From assembly GCA_934047225.1 (NCBI GenBank), contig OW203984.1, positions 8,317,201-8,381,200 on the forward strand: a DNA stretch of 64,000 nt, written 5' to 3'. This DNA comes from Ypsolopha sequella (taxonomy: Eukaryota; Arthropoda; Insecta; Lepidoptera; Ypsolophidae). Below the pieces are notes generated by a model. That model made no database searches. It was not told the origin of the DNA and saw nothing but the letters and a program-made list of their open reading frames with translations. Below, in pieces: positions 42,470 to 54,189 of the stretch. Every line of letters begins with the position of its first letter. Within the stretch, counting starts at the first letter, position 1. A program made the position numbers and the translations under genes.

Positions 42470-43000
42470 AGGATTGTAGCAGGGGGAGGGTGGTCACTCT
42501 ACTAATCCCTCTCGGAATCAAGCCGTGAGTATAACGTAGGTATGCAAGGGTACTCGTATTTAAACTATGGAATATATTTGGAACTCTTTAATTCATGATT
42601 ATAGAAGGATTTGATGACAGTTTTTGTAGTAAGTTTTAATCTCCGTTTTGTGGTGCAGTGCGAGACGATTGGGCGATGTTCCAAGTGCTAAGGTTCTGCG
42701 GTGTCAGCGACCATTCTATTCGAAGGCCGCCAGTAATCTAGAATATTACTTTGACTTGAATAAAATTCAACGCTTTATTCATGGATATAACAAAAGAAAC
42801 AAGATACGGTACGTTCTTATATTGTCAAGTGAAAAATAGGTCTATGTGTACCCACCGAACAACAGAGATCGGGAGACGAGCTTCGACAGTATCGCGCGCG
42901 AGACAAACGAAACAAAGCAGCGGCCTTATTTATCTAACTTCAAGATCTATGATTGATTAGAAATGACGTCACACATCGCTATCTCTTTCCTTTGAAAAGA
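42470..43000. other. No recognisable feature
   Basis: Includes a GC-richer stretch (42640-42730) with a 63-codon frame at 42648 that has no recognisable motif. Confidence 0.4.
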
Positions 43001-43003
43001 AAG

Positions 43004-43088
43004 ATGTTGAAGTAAGACAGATGTTGAAGTTAGACAGATGTGGAAGTTAGACAGATGTTGAAGTTAGACAGATGTTGAAGTTAGATAA
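43004..43088 (+). repeat. 17-bp minisatellite, five copies
   Basis: ATGTTGAAGTTAGACAG repeated five times; units differ by single bases (AGTAAGAC, TGTGGAAG, TTAGATA). Confidence 0.95.
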
Positions 43089-43195
43089 TAAGGCTACAGG
43101 TCCATTATACGCGATTTTGTAGGACCGTGCGCGGGAACTGGGTAACCGTATCTTCCTCCGTTTGTTTTTATCTTTTATCTTTTATTTTTTATCTA

Positions 43196-43417
43196 CGGAA
43201 GCTTAAAATTGGCGATAGTACTCGTCCACACGTACAACATTTTACTATGGAGCTCGAATCGCGAAAAAAATACCAGCTGTTCCATAGAAAAGTTACATAG
43301 CTACCTGATCAAAATGTATGAAACAATAAATTTATTTTTTCTCGATTTCTTAATTTTTTTCCACGGATAGTAACAGTTTTTTGAAAGGCGGGTACTATAG
43401 CCAGTTTTCAGCTTCCG
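43196..43417 (+). mobile_element. TA-flanked MITE with CGGAAGC ends
   Basis: CGGAAGCTTAAAATTGGCG, ATAGTACTCGTCC on the left and GGCGGGTACTATAG, CCAGTTTTCAGCTTCCG on the right are ~32-bp inverted repeats. TA lies outside both (43194-43195, 43418-43419). The interior has ACATTTTACTATGGAGC and GTTCCATAGAAAAGTT, echoing the GTGTAACAG family. 222 bp, non-coding. Confidence 0.8.
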
Positions 43418-43543
43418 TAAGTTCGTCCAGTATTATTTGTAAAGAGTTCATACTGAAATAACCTTAATGCATAACATAGTGAGCCATTTCTAATGGCTCC
43501 ACCCGCGCTAGAGGAGTGATAAACTTGCACTAAAATGCGTTAA

Positions 43544-44041
43544 GAGGATGGCATACCCTAGCAAGTTTTGTTATTACCCGTCCAGCACAATAAGTCTAAT
43601 GGCAAAGACTTTATTAGCTTTTCATGGAGGCGATTATATGTTGGCTCTTTGGCCTCTTTTTCTTGGACGCGTAATACTAGTGATCACGCAGCGAAACAAC
43701 AAATTGGTGTGTTTTTAGCTAATACTGAAATATTTTGTAGGGAAAAAAATATTGTATTTAGGTGATATACCTTCATATTTCTATTACCTATTTTATGAAA
43801 AAAAAAATCAAGGTGATCTCTTTACCGCGTTCTTGAAGCGAACGTTTGAAAACCAAAAAAAAAGAAGGTGCAAAACATTTTTTTTGACAAAAGAATAAAT
43901 CTTAGTAGATTGTTTATACGTCAGCTCCCTAGAGAAAAGATAAATAAACCGAATATATTTTTTTCAATACAAGGAGAGTCCGAATTTCTTCAAACGAATC
44001 CTAGATAGCCTGGAGTTGGTCATGCTCTAGGCTCAGGTACA
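43544..44041 (+). repeat. ~0.5-kb interspersed repeat shared with 24156-24712, copy 2
   Basis: TTATTACCCGTCCAGCACAA, CAAAGACTTTATTAGCTTTT, CTAGTGATCACGCAGCGAAA, TTCTTCAAACGAATCCTAGA and CTCTAGGCTCAGGTACAG in order. No ORF. Confidence 0.75.
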
Positions 44042-44047
44042 GTCTTA

Positions 44048-44225
44048 ATAAATCCTTCTAGGGTTCCGTACACGAATGTTGCCAAATGGGACCCTATTAC
44101 TAAGCCTCCCTTGTCCGTCTGTCCATCCGTCTGTAACAGGTAGTCCTCTTCAGCCGTTATAGGTAGCGAGTTGAAATTTTTACACATCATCACAATTTTG
44201 TTGTCATTTCCGCGACTCGCCATAT
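44048..44225 (+). repeat. Truncated GGTTCCGTA-class element
   Basis: CTAGGGTTCCGTACACGAAT, GGGACCCTATTACTAAG and TTGTCCGTCTGTCCATCCGT. Only the left part of the element is present; it abuts a decayed GGCTCTCTTCTGCGCTGAAA block also found at 26885-26910. Confidence 0.6.
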
Positions 44226-44336
44226 CTAACCTTCTAACCTAATCTACGGCTCTCTTCTGCGCTGAAAGATTTCTGATGTCGATATTTAGTATGCAAAATA
44301 GTATTTTTGATGTGAAATTTAATATTATGCTTTATA

Positions 44337-44592
44337 CAAGGTGTAACAGAAAGGTGTAACCATATTTGAAGAGCTTATTCAGTCAATGGTATAGAACAAC
44401 TTTTACTATGGAACAAAACCTGTATCAGAAAAAAAAATTACTGTTTCATAGAAAGATGCAATGCCGCTCGGCTGAAATGGAAGGGCAGGTTTTTTTTTTG
44501 AGATTTCAGGGTTGGCTCTATAGTAAAAGTTGTTCTATACCATTGACTGAATAAGCTCTTCAAATATGGTTACACCTTTCTGTTACACGTTG
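44337..44592 (+). mobile_element. TA-flanked palindromic MITE, copy 4
   Basis: CAAGGTGTAACAGAAAGGTG at the left (TA before it) and CACCTTTCTGTTACACGTTG at the right. The right TA has become TC. Arms are ~95 bp and nearly perfect, with a central GCCGCTCGGCTGAAATGG shared with copy 1 in inverse sense. Confidence 0.9.
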
Positions 44593-44790
44593 TCTAAGCT
44601 GAGCTCTTGGTCCATTTTGCCCGAAGTAAGGCGATATGGCTCACCCACAGAATTATGGCTCACCACTCATCAGGTTTGGGAAGTAATAATCGACCAATAG
44701 GGAAAAACGGGTGCATTAGATGTAAACTATTACTTTCATTTCACAGTTCACACTCTCGAACGCCTTTGACACCTCCTCGGGGATTCATGT
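44593..44790 (+). repeat. SINE body fragment
   Basis: CTTGGTCCATTTTGCCCGA and AAGGCGATATGGC match the tail of the SINE at 4555-4711, then ~130 bp of further sequence without tRNA-like head. It starts directly at the end of the MITE copy 4. Confidence 0.5.
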
Positions 44791-45159
44791 CGTGACGAAA
44801 TGTTTTTTATGTTATGATGTCATAGGATAGTTTGAAAATCTTTTTATTTTTAATAGTCTAAGTCTATCATGTTGTTTAATAAAATATAGGCAAAAAAACC
44901 GTATTTTGTACAACCCCTCGATTCATTTTTTCATTTTAAAGTCTAATTGAAAACAGACATTGCAATTTTTTAAATATCAATATGGTCTGTCAATGTATTA
45001 AATATTTATAACAACAATAATTAGACATATACTACTAAAATGAACGGCTAAAACAATACCACAGATACAACAAATACATCAAAAATTAATATACAATAAA
45101 ACAAATATAGTTGGCAACCAAAAAAGGTTTTGAAAAAATCTGCCAGCATATTATCGAAA

Positions 45160-45455
45160 AGACATACAAATTTCTTTCTGCATCGGCTCCGGCGCTGCGG
45201 GAAGTGCAGCCCCTTCGCCCTTGCGTAACAAAGCATAGGCACCAATGCTCACCTCCGCACCTCCGGCGACCAGCCTTAGCCGCTACGGCTCGCACGGTTG
45301 CCTATGCTTTATTACTGCGGGCGGGGGCTGCCCTCCCTCCGCGCCTCCGGTTTTTTATATACACTCTAGGGGTAGTAGCCACAAGACTGTATAGAGTCGG
45401 GGTGCACTAAGTCGGTTTTTGAACAGTTTAACCTACCAGTACAGAAGTCGATTTT
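45160..45455 (+). repeat. GC-rich inverted repeat, left arm
   Basis: Contains GCGCTGCGGGAAGTGCAGCC, GCCCTTGCGTAACAAAGCAT, TACACTCTAGGGGTAGTAGC and GACTGTATAGAGTCGGGGTG. Matches the reverse complement of 47919-48215 along its length. A smaller inverted repeat (AAAGCATAGGCA / TGCCTATGCTTT) sits inside. Apparent frames on both strands are incidental. Confidence 0.8.
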
Positions 45456-47918
45456 TAGCCATGGTAGTCACACGTTTGTTAGTTAGAAAGGAGTACGTAA
45501 AACGATCTCGACCGCAAAAGCAACAAACGACAATTAATCAACGCAACAAGTCGCTAAAACAAAATGTCGTCGTTTTGCGTTTCGTTTTAGCACAGCAGAA
45601 ACACAATTTTTCTTTTTAAATGTCGTTAAATTAATATTCTTTATAAAAATTTTCACGTTAATATACAAAATTTCAAGTTTGCTATATAAACCAAAACCTA
45701 TTGAATGTGAATTAAAACTTTATTACGGTAAAACTCGTCACATGTGGTTTTATGGACTCAACCTTTGCAAAAGGAAACGCAATTGACATGTCAAAAGTGA
45801 TGGTCGTAAGTCAAAACGAAAATTTTATTGTCCTATTTTAATAATTTATTTCTCGAAAACTACGCATTTGTTACGAAAAAGAATTCGGTGAAAGACTTCT
45901 TATATCATCTACTTTTTGTAAAAAAATTACGAAAGCCCAGACTAGCGTCCCGTAATGTACATTTTATCCCTACTTTTTAGATAGAGATTTTACTAAAATA
46001 CATTTAAACAACACTAGAAACAAGACTCTCACAAAACATGGAAGAAATAACTTTACACAAGAAAACTCCAGTAAAACTGCGACAAGTGCAATAATTCTTG
46101 TCAGAGCGTTACACAGAATTTTAAAAACTAAAAGCTTTACCGCGAGCGTTGAGCAAAAATCAAAACTCTGTAACAGCATCTTCTAAAACTAATATCATAA
46201 ACTTTTTTCACGCAACCTTCATTCCTCAGTCGAGAATCTATTCAAAACTTGACATTGAAAGGCGGGCGGAGTCGGCGCCAAGCTACTACTGAGGCATAGC
46301 AATGGCGGCGGTTTGTGTGTGAGTGGACTTACTATGAATCATAGGCTTACTATGATGTAAACGCGTGCGTGGCGGGCTGCGTAGAAGCGAAGCGAGGAGG
46401 CATACTATGGGCGCTTCAATTGTTGGTTAGCGAAACTCCGTCCGCTTTTTTTATGTCCATGATTAAAACATAATTTGCTGAGTAGTTTTTGTAAACCTAA
46501 AACAAGGCGCTGAGCACAAAATAGTGTAACCCACATTTATCGTGATAATGATCTTTATTAAAAAAAAACAACTCTTGCCTTTGAGAGCTGAACTACAAAC
46601 AGAAAAACTTGGGTGAACCCTAGAAACACATTCTCACCGCAAGCGAAGGACAAAAATCCGAAACTTGGCTACGTTGGAGACAGGGTAATTTACGAAACGT
46701 CTCCGGTGACACGACGTCCGCTTGCTGAGTACCCACAAATGGAAAAGTCTTGATTCAGGACAGTAATAGTGAGGTGTAATAAAATATTGTGCCAGATATG
46801 CCACTCTGAGTTACCGGTGTGTCGTGACCTAGGTTTTGCGACGAATGATGTGTTTTACTAGATGAAATTAGGCCCTAAACTTTTAATGGAGAAATCAATA
46901 CTTAAACGCTAAGTTACAATTTATTACTTGACTTATGACTCGGCAAGCATACGCTTTTCCCTCTGTCGAAGTAAATAAAAAATCAGTTATGTTAGTTTGT
47001 TTATGTGCTCATTTTGTGTAGGAATCTTTTGATTCAGTGTGACATCTTGATTTGCAAGAGTGTGCGTCATTGAGTAAACATGTGCTGTGAGGGTTTACCT
47101 TAACCATCGAACTATATATGTATGTATATGTCTCTGACCTCAATCCCTACCAGAATGAATTCAGTAGAGTCGCGCTTTGTCACGTCACGTCCCGTGTTAA
47201 ATGGTCTAAGATGACTGCTAATAATGTATAATGCTAATAAAGCATAAGGCAACTTGGTCTCATGTTGATAAAGATACATAAGTTTACATAACTCTGCAAC
47301 ACAAATTAGCGGTCCGGGGCTAAAAACTATGATGTGCTCTGCACGTATATAATTGTTTAGCCAGGCTTATTATACAAATACAAATATATTTATTTGCCAG
47401 AATACACATTGAATGGTGGTAATGTAAAAATGGTGTGTCTCGGTATTCAACCTTCACTAGGCATGCATTAATTAAAATTTAATTCTATAAACAAATTATC
47501 ATTTAATTAATTAATTATCATATTAATCTCCGTGCAAAGTATACGGCGCGCAGATGGCTCGTCATTTGATTATTTCCGCATTGCTACGTACTTCGTATTT
47601 TTATGGTAGATAGGTCTGGTTACTAGATTTAACATACTGAAATTTCAGCTTGTGGAAGCCAAAGGTTTTCAAGATATTGTTTTATTTTTATGAAATTTTT
47701 GCTTAATCTGCATTATCGAAACGCTGATGAAGTGTCAAAATGAAGTAACGTTCCGTTTATCGCAATGACTCTTGTCAATCTAGAACGCACACTGCCTAAA
47801 AACACTAAACAATAATAGTTGTAAATTATTGAGGTAAAATGGAACGTGTTTTACATGAGAGCGGCCATTTTGTAATTTATCGGCTGACATCATTCAGGTT
47901 GGCTTTAGTATTTTAATC
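45456..47918. other. Spacer between GC-rich inverted repeats
   Basis: About 2.46 kb of AT-rich sequence, with no transposase, reverse-transcriptase or other recognisable motif in any frame. It contains the repeat at 46262-46462. Confidence 0.5.
46262..46462 (+). repeat. GCAATGGCGGCGGT repeat, copy 2
   Basis: AAGCTACTACTGAGGCATAG, GCAATGGCGGCGGTTTG, GACTTACTATG, GTTGGTTAGCGAAACTCCGT. Carries GTAGAAGCGAAGCGAGG, absent from the copy at 22657. Confidence 0.75.
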
Positions 47919-48215
47919 TAAAAACCAACTTCTGCACTGGTAGGTTAATACTGTTCAAAATCGACTCAGCACACCCCGAATCTATACAGTCTTGTGGCTA
48001 CTACCCCTAGAGTGTATATAAAAAGCCGAAAGCGTGGAGGGAAGGTAGCCCCTGCCCGCTGTAATAAAGCTCAGGCACCCATGTGAGCGGCCAACAAGCC
48101 GAAGAAGGTGCGAAGGCGAACATGGGTGTCTGTGCTTTGTTACGCAAGGGCAAAGAGGCTGCACTTCCCGAGTTCCCGCAGCGCCATAGCCGATGAAGAA
48201 TTGAATTTATGTCAT
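47919..48215 (-). repeat. GC-rich inverted repeat, right arm
   Basis: Inverse of 45160-45455: ACACCCCGAATCTATACAGT, TGGCTACTACCCCTAGAGTG, TTTGTTACGCAAGGGCAAAG, GAGGCTGCACTTCCCG. Differences are mostly point changes and a few indels in the centre. Confidence 0.8.
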
Positions 48216-48219
48216 AAAT

Positions 48220-49560
48220 GTTTACGACATATAGGTGGTATATAGGTGGTATTGTTAAAGCACCAAAAAAAGTAAAAAAGTCGTGGTCCCCCACAAATAT
48301 CGACCACATGTGTTAGACCATGCCTAGAAACAAAATTATTAAGACCAAGTGTCTAATTACATTGGCCCATATAAAAAAATAAACGGTTGCTCTCCGCAAG
48401 TAGAGGGGGGTTCCATGGAGGGAATACCTCCCGCCCCTCCCCCTCTACCCCACCCCCCTTAATTCGTGCGGAAATAATCAAATGACCTTTCCGGCAGATT
48501 AGTGTCCTGTTGATATATACATAAGTTTAAATATCACGACACTCTGAAACACAATTGGGTGTGGGAAGTTTATGCAAAGGCGTGCTGATTGAAAAACCGT
48601 TTCGACACAATAAATTTTCGGGCCCTATTTCATTGTTTCTACAGCAAATGTAGATATTTTTGGAATTTGCTGAACAGAGAAATTTTTCATGTATGTAATA
48701 TGTCTGTCCCTTCCTTCTCTTTAATCTGTGTTTCATACCTTAAATATTATATATGCTTTGACATAGACATAAATTCAATAAAAAAACAATTCAAAGGATA
48801 TCTTGATATATTATGTCCTTGGTCCTCTTCATGACGATTTCATAGGGGTACTGGGGCCTCACCCAGACACACTGTATATCAGTGGATACCATTTGTAAGG
48901 AGACATAATATGAAAATCATACAACAAAATGGTATCGAAACGAAATATTGTCAGATGACATTTCACACGAATTGCGGCAAAATTGTTGCTATTTTAGGCA
49001 ATCGTAATGCATTTAAAAAAATCTGGTCAAGTGCGAATACGGCTCGTGTTCCGATAAGGGTCTCAAATTTTGAACAAAAAGCAAAAAATAAAGAAACTGT
49101 CAATGCCGTTCCTGAGTAAAATTACCTTGTGTGTGTATTCAAATATTTTATGAACCTATGGTATGCTCAATCGTAGCACTTGGATAACTTAAGGCTTTTT
49201 CAATATTTATTCAAACTACTTGTGTATCTAATATCGTTCTTTAATACGCTTTTGGATAGGACAGGAATGACGGTGTACGTACTAATAAACCCTTGCAAGT
49301 TTCTGATACACCATATCGTAACATATATATTTTTTAATATACCGTATCTTTACAATAAAATACCATATCTTTACAATAGAATAAATAAAATAATTAATAT
49401 ATACCCACTAAATAGAACACAATGTAAAGGAACTGTCATTGATTGGCTTAAAAAACTAAATTACAGTGAAACAGAAGATTTATTAAATATAAACCTAAAA
49501 GCTTCAAACAAAATCACTTCTCAGTTATAATTTAAGTTCAAGTTTATTATTTTATTATTA
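48220..49560 (+). other. Possible LINE relic, very uncertain
   Basis: Plus-strand frames at 48589-48834 (ends DINSIKKQFKGYLDIL), 48910-49119 and 49180-49530 (ends with VIDWLKKLNYSETEDLL) weakly resemble the C-terminal tails of insect non-LTR ORF2 proteins, and (ATT)n follows at 49571. No RT or endonuclease motif is visible. A GC-skewed palindrome-like run lies at 48400-48460. Confidence 0.25.
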
Positions 49561-50533
49561 TGTAACTCTTAACTATTATTATTATTATTATTTTATCTTT
49601 CATACATACACATTGACACACCCTCTCACACTCACACATATACACTCTACAGCTACATACACAGAGAGGAACACCCTTCACATATTTACTTTAGTTTATT
49701 TTACACTATATAATTTTACTTGTCTCACTCAACAAAACTATCATAAGATTCTGAATATTCTGAAAATTAAAAAGCAGACAGATGAATAGCAAAGTGATCC
49801 TTTAAGGAGTCCCATTTTTCCATGATGATGAATGTGGAATCCTAAAAAGTTGTAATAAATGAAACTTTATTGATATGATTACTTTTTCGCCCAATAAAAC
49901 TTAATAAACAAAAATACATAAGTTTCCTGAGCAAAACTGCTTGTAGAAACAAACTGATTACAAAACGTCTACTTATAGCCTACGCTCCAAATGAGAGCAA
50001 TTTTAAGTACGAATGCTGAAAAAATACAGGGCAATTCTGCTGACTGTTCGTGTAAATGAGTGTGCGCCGTTCCCGTTTGCCAAAACGAAAAATTAGAATA
50101 AGCAACTTAATTTGCACGTTTTAGAATCTACCGACAGAGTCCCAATTGAATTCTCCTTCAATCAGTGCTTGGACCAACTTCCAAACATTTTTCGAAACAA
50201 TAAATTTGTTACGTAACACGTAACGCCATTTTTTACTTTTCATTTGCATTCTGTCAAAAATTAGTAGCCCAATAAAGAACTTTCAATAAACAGCTTTTTA
50301 TACAGACCCCAACAATCATTTCTCGTTTGGTGAAACTTTGCAGTGTTTAAATTTAAGAAGACTTATTTTTAAATTCACATTCATACTGAAGATTCGGTAA
50401 GACCCTTTTTATGAGATTTGATCCGTATTTTACCCAGGGGAATAGCTTTAAGCGGTGCGTGGAGAAATTTATAAGAACCCTGAATAAATAACATCCAACT
50501 GAATTTTCGATAGCGACGACAACTTGATTTTTT
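49561..50533. other. No recognisable feature apart from one MITE end
   Basis: (TTA)n at 49571-49592. A single CAGCCAAATTCATACT-family end remains at 50378-50400 (TTCATACTGAAGATTCGGTA). Otherwise unassigned. Confidence 0.45.
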
Positions 50534-51345
50534 CCAGTCATTTTTAGGGTTTCGTAGTACATAAAAGTTACAAAAGGAACCTTTATGGTGAGACTCAGTT
50601 GTCTGTCCGTGCATCCGTCCGTATGTCACAGCCTCATAACTTTAGCACCGTTAAAGACAAAGACCTGAAATTTGAAAAAAAAAAAAAAAAAAAACCACAT
50701 TACACAGTGTACAAAAAATTTTCAAATTGCTCAAAATATTTTTAATATAAAAGGGAAAAAAAATGAAAAATCCTAATAATACAATATCGGTAACAAATTG
50801 TACATATAGCTTATACATAGAGCTTATTTTAAAAGTATACATTTTAACTATATGTACAGGCACTCATTTCGAGCAATCTTTAAAACACTACAAAAAAAAT
50901 GTATGTCCCCCTTGTCTCCGAAATTGGTGGATCCAAAAATATGAAAAACATGACGATTATAGGTCACAATTGATCAGCTAAAACAAAAACAAAAAAATAT
51001 ATAAAAAAAGCCAAATAAATTAAAAAAATATTTTATAAAATACAATATGCGTATCAAATTGTAGGGCTGATTGTAAAAAAATATAATTTGGCTATAATTA
51101 CTTGCATCTATTTCGAGAAATCTTCGAAAAACCACAAAAAAATTTACGTCCCCCTTTTATCTCCAAAACTGGTAGACGGATTTTTTTTAAAAATCATTGT
51201 AATATTTGCTTACGTAAAAATTACAAGAAAAATATAACGGTTGAGAAATTCACAAAACAAAATGACGAAATTAAAATTTTCATCCACGATACGGAACCCT
51301 AGGTACAAGAGTCTGACTCGCACTTGACCGGTTTTCTTTTATGAA
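50534..51345 (-). repeat. GGTTCCGTA-class element, long AT-rich class
   Basis: Starts TTTTTAGGGTTTCGTAGTAC, has TGTCTGTCCGTGCATCC, a poly(A) run (50679-50694), two tandem diverged AT-rich body units (50760-50985, 51030-51290: CGAGAAATCTTCGAAAAACC, AAAACTGGTAGACGG) and ends GATACGGAACCCTAGG, AGTCTGACTCGCACTTGACC. Non-coding. Confidence 0.75.
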
Positions 51346-51349
51346 CGCA

Positions 51350-51938
51350 ATAACAGACTCACAATTCATACAAAGGGACGCAAAGACTTCCAGATTTTGG
51401 TACAAGGGTTCTCATTTAAACAGAACCCAAAAGACGATACATTGTATAACCATGTTTAACCAAAGAAGCACATCTATCGGTACGAGTATAATTTAGAGTA
51501 TGCATCACAGATATACTTAGGTAGATCTAAATAGATGACGCAAGTGTATGTACTTCATGTGCAAAAAAAGCTCGCCAAAAGGGAGAGCAATGCTCTTCCT
51601 TCACATATGTCTTATGTCATAAGTATAACAGTTCCTTCTCAAATTCAAACCGCTGTCAACTGTTTTCATTAATTGTAAAATGTGACACGCTTGGTTTTAA
51701 TAGAGTTTGATGCACTTGTGTCATCTATTAAGATCAATGTCTGTGGTATACATGTATCTCTAAAGTTCAGTTTACTACTACACAGTTTATGCAAAAAACC
51801 AAGCTTTGAACCCATAATGCAATTTGTGTTCAAGTCACAAAGTATACTTATTCTATTTAAAGAAGACACGACAATAATTGTGTTTGAACGCCGCGCCGTC
51901 GTTATAACGACTTTGTGTTATTAAAAGAGAAATAATGC
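51350..51938. other. No recognisable feature
   Basis: Spacer. Overlapping frames on both strands at 51669-51924 have no motif. Confidence 0.5.
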
Positions 51939-51939
51939 T

Positions 51940-52855
51940 TTTTAGGGTTCCGTACTCAACAACAAGGAGCCCTTATAGTTTCGCCATTCGCCTTATAGTC
52001 TGTCTGTAAGTCTGTCTGTCTGTCTGTCCGCGGCTTAGCTTATAGACTATTAGTACAAGGAAGCTGTAATTTGGCATGTGTATACATATGTATTACGCCG
52101 ATAAAGTGGTAAATTTTTTTTTTTATGGTACCTCTGCTAAACGTAAAGTGGGGATGATTTTTTTTTCTCGTCTATCCATTAATGTGGGGTGTCGTTGGAT
52201 AGGTAATTTAAAAAATATTGGGGGTGTGAGAAGACCATTTTTCAATCCAGGGTTTCGTTAGCGAAATATTAAGCTTAAAAGTGTTAATTTTTGTTACAGT
52301 CAAGTGTCCCCTCCCCCCCCCTGCCAGCGAAACGGTTGTATTTAGAGACGTAAAAAAAATTAAATCGTATCGTATACATAACGAAATTAAAAAGAAAACT
52401 ATCATAGCTAAGTAGGCTTTACAGGTTAACGAGTACAGATCGATTAAAGATCATAGCTGACAGATTACAGGAAAACTATAGCGATTGAAAAAAAGTTATG
52501 AAGAAATATAAAAAAGAAGTAAAATAAATAAAAAATACTTTTTATATAAATACAATATGGGTATCAAATTGTAGGTATTCGAAACCTGATCGTAAAAGTA
52601 TACAGTTTGGCTTTATTTAGTCGCATCTATTTCGAAAAATCTTCGAAAAACCACAAAAAAATGCATGTCCCCTCCTCATCTCCAAAACTGGTAGACGGAA
52701 AAATATAAAAAAAATCGTGGTGTGTTTACGTAAAGATTACAGGAAAAATACAGCGGTTGAGAAGTTCATGAAAAAAAATTACAAAATTAAATTAATCATT
52801 CACGATACGGAACCCTAGGTACGCGAGTCTGACTCGCACTTGGTTGTTTTTTTAT
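51940..52855 (-). repeat. GGTTCCGTA-class element, composite copy
   Basis: The left half (51940-52440) matches the repeats at 1-600 and 4712-5335 (GTTCCGTACTCAACAACAAG, AAAGTGGGGATGATTTTTT). The right half (52445-52855) matches the AT-rich body of 51030-51345 and ends GATACGGAACCCTAGG, GAGTCTGACTCGCACTTGG. It thus links the two classes in one 0.92-kb element. Confidence 0.8.
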
Positions 52856-52873
52856 AAAGGAACTGATAGTATA

Positions 52874-53854
52874 CAGGGTGGAAAAAATGTAAGGGCCCTG
52901 GAGGGGAACTACCTTAAATCCTTTAGTTAGCTCATTTTACTGAAAGGAAACATTCTTTTATTTTTTAAAAGAAACAAAACTGCATTCAAAGATATTCTGA
53001 AATTCGCTTGTCTCACCCGGGAATCGAACCAACTAAAATTTAAAAAAAAAACCCTCGCTATTTTATCATACGAATCGGTAGGATTATTGTTCAGAATAAA
53101 ATTTGTCTAATAAACATTTGGTCTTACACTCATCTGTTGTACGAGATACTCATGAAATTAAATATTTATTACAAGTTCTTTGTTAACAATACCTAGTACT
53201 GTTCACTTGTAACAAGTAAATGACACGTTATAGTTTTCTTATCTCTCTTACATCCAAAGACATCGTATGAAGTACAAGCTTGCTAATGTCATTTATCTTA
53301 AGTACCTTGTTGAATACTTCAATAAGAAAATCGTTAAATGGTAATAATAAATGTATGCAGAGCACAATTACTTCTTGCACTAGGCGTACTGACGAAAAGT
53401 TTAAAAAAGGAACGTATTTTTTTTGCAACGCGGAGCAACAAATTTGAACTTCGAACCATAACTTTCAACATTTTTAAAATCGATAAAAGTATTCGTTCGA
53501 AATTCAAATTTTGTTTTGTTTTACTTTCATTCCGTTCTGTCATTGTGTAATAATGGCGTATAATTATTACTTTACAAGTGAACAGTACTAGGTTTTGTTA
53601 ATAAGACTTTAGTTTAGTAGACACATTTTATCCTGAACAATAATCCTACCGATTCGTATAATAAAATAGCGAGGGTTTATTTTTTAAATTTTTAGTTGGT
53701 TCAGTTCCCGGGTGAGACAAGCAAATTTTAGAAGATCTTTGAATGCAGTTTTGTTTCTTTTAAAAAATAAAGGAATGTTTTCTTTCAGTAAAATGAGCTA
53801 ACTAAAGGATTTAAGGTAGTTCCCCTCCAGGGCCCTTTAATTTTTTCCACCCTG
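52874..53854. mobile_element. 981-bp foldback element with CAGGGTGGAAAAA ends
   Basis: CAGGGTGGAAAAAATGTAAG at the left and TTTAATTTTTTCCACCCTG at the right. The arms run ~300 bp inward (GGGCCCTGGAGGGGAACTAC, CACCCGGGAATCGAACC, ACGAATCGGTAGGATTATTG, TACTGTTCACTTGTAA) around a ~340-bp centre. TATA lies directly outside both ends (52870-52873, 53855-53858). The centre contains only short opposed frames (53334-53550) without motifs. Confidence 0.85.
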
Positions 53855-54074
53855 TATAAGTCGCGAATGCTGTGTGGTAGAGCACTCCAGTCTGATTGAT
53901 TCGATATTGAAGGAGTTGCCGCTATAAGCACAACTATTATGGGCAGGGGGTTTGAGGAGGGAGGAAATCAGTTATTGTGCAAAGTTTCTCGGTCTTATTT
54001 AAAGTTTTATTGAAAACTAGCGGTTTACTGAAAAAAAAAAGAAAAGGAGGAAATATTCTTGAAGAGATGGTGTA

Positions 54075-54185
54075 CAGTGGAGACCGCATTAAGTAAGACA
54101 CATTGGACTTTGTACCTATCTTATATTCTTCTCTTTAGGGGCTAATGTCGTACTGCAAGTGTATAGCTTGATGTGGTCTCCACTG
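54075..54185. mobile_element. 111-bp pogo-like MITE
   Basis: CAGTGGAGACCGCATTAAG and CTTGATGTGGTCTCCACTG are ~19-bp inverted ends. TA lies outside both (54073-54074, 54186-54187). CAGT termini with TA duplication fit the pogo branch of Tc1/mariner; no coding sequence remains. Confidence 0.75.
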
Positions 54186-54189
54186 TACT

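Noticed and set aside
45111..45410. 99-codon frame in GC-rich sequence
   Set aside because: Lies in a repeat present twice in inverted orientation; the frame is not kept in the second copy.
53871..53905. tRNA-like GTGTGGTAGAGCACTCC
   Set aside because: Only an A-box-like stretch; no anticodon arm or B box.
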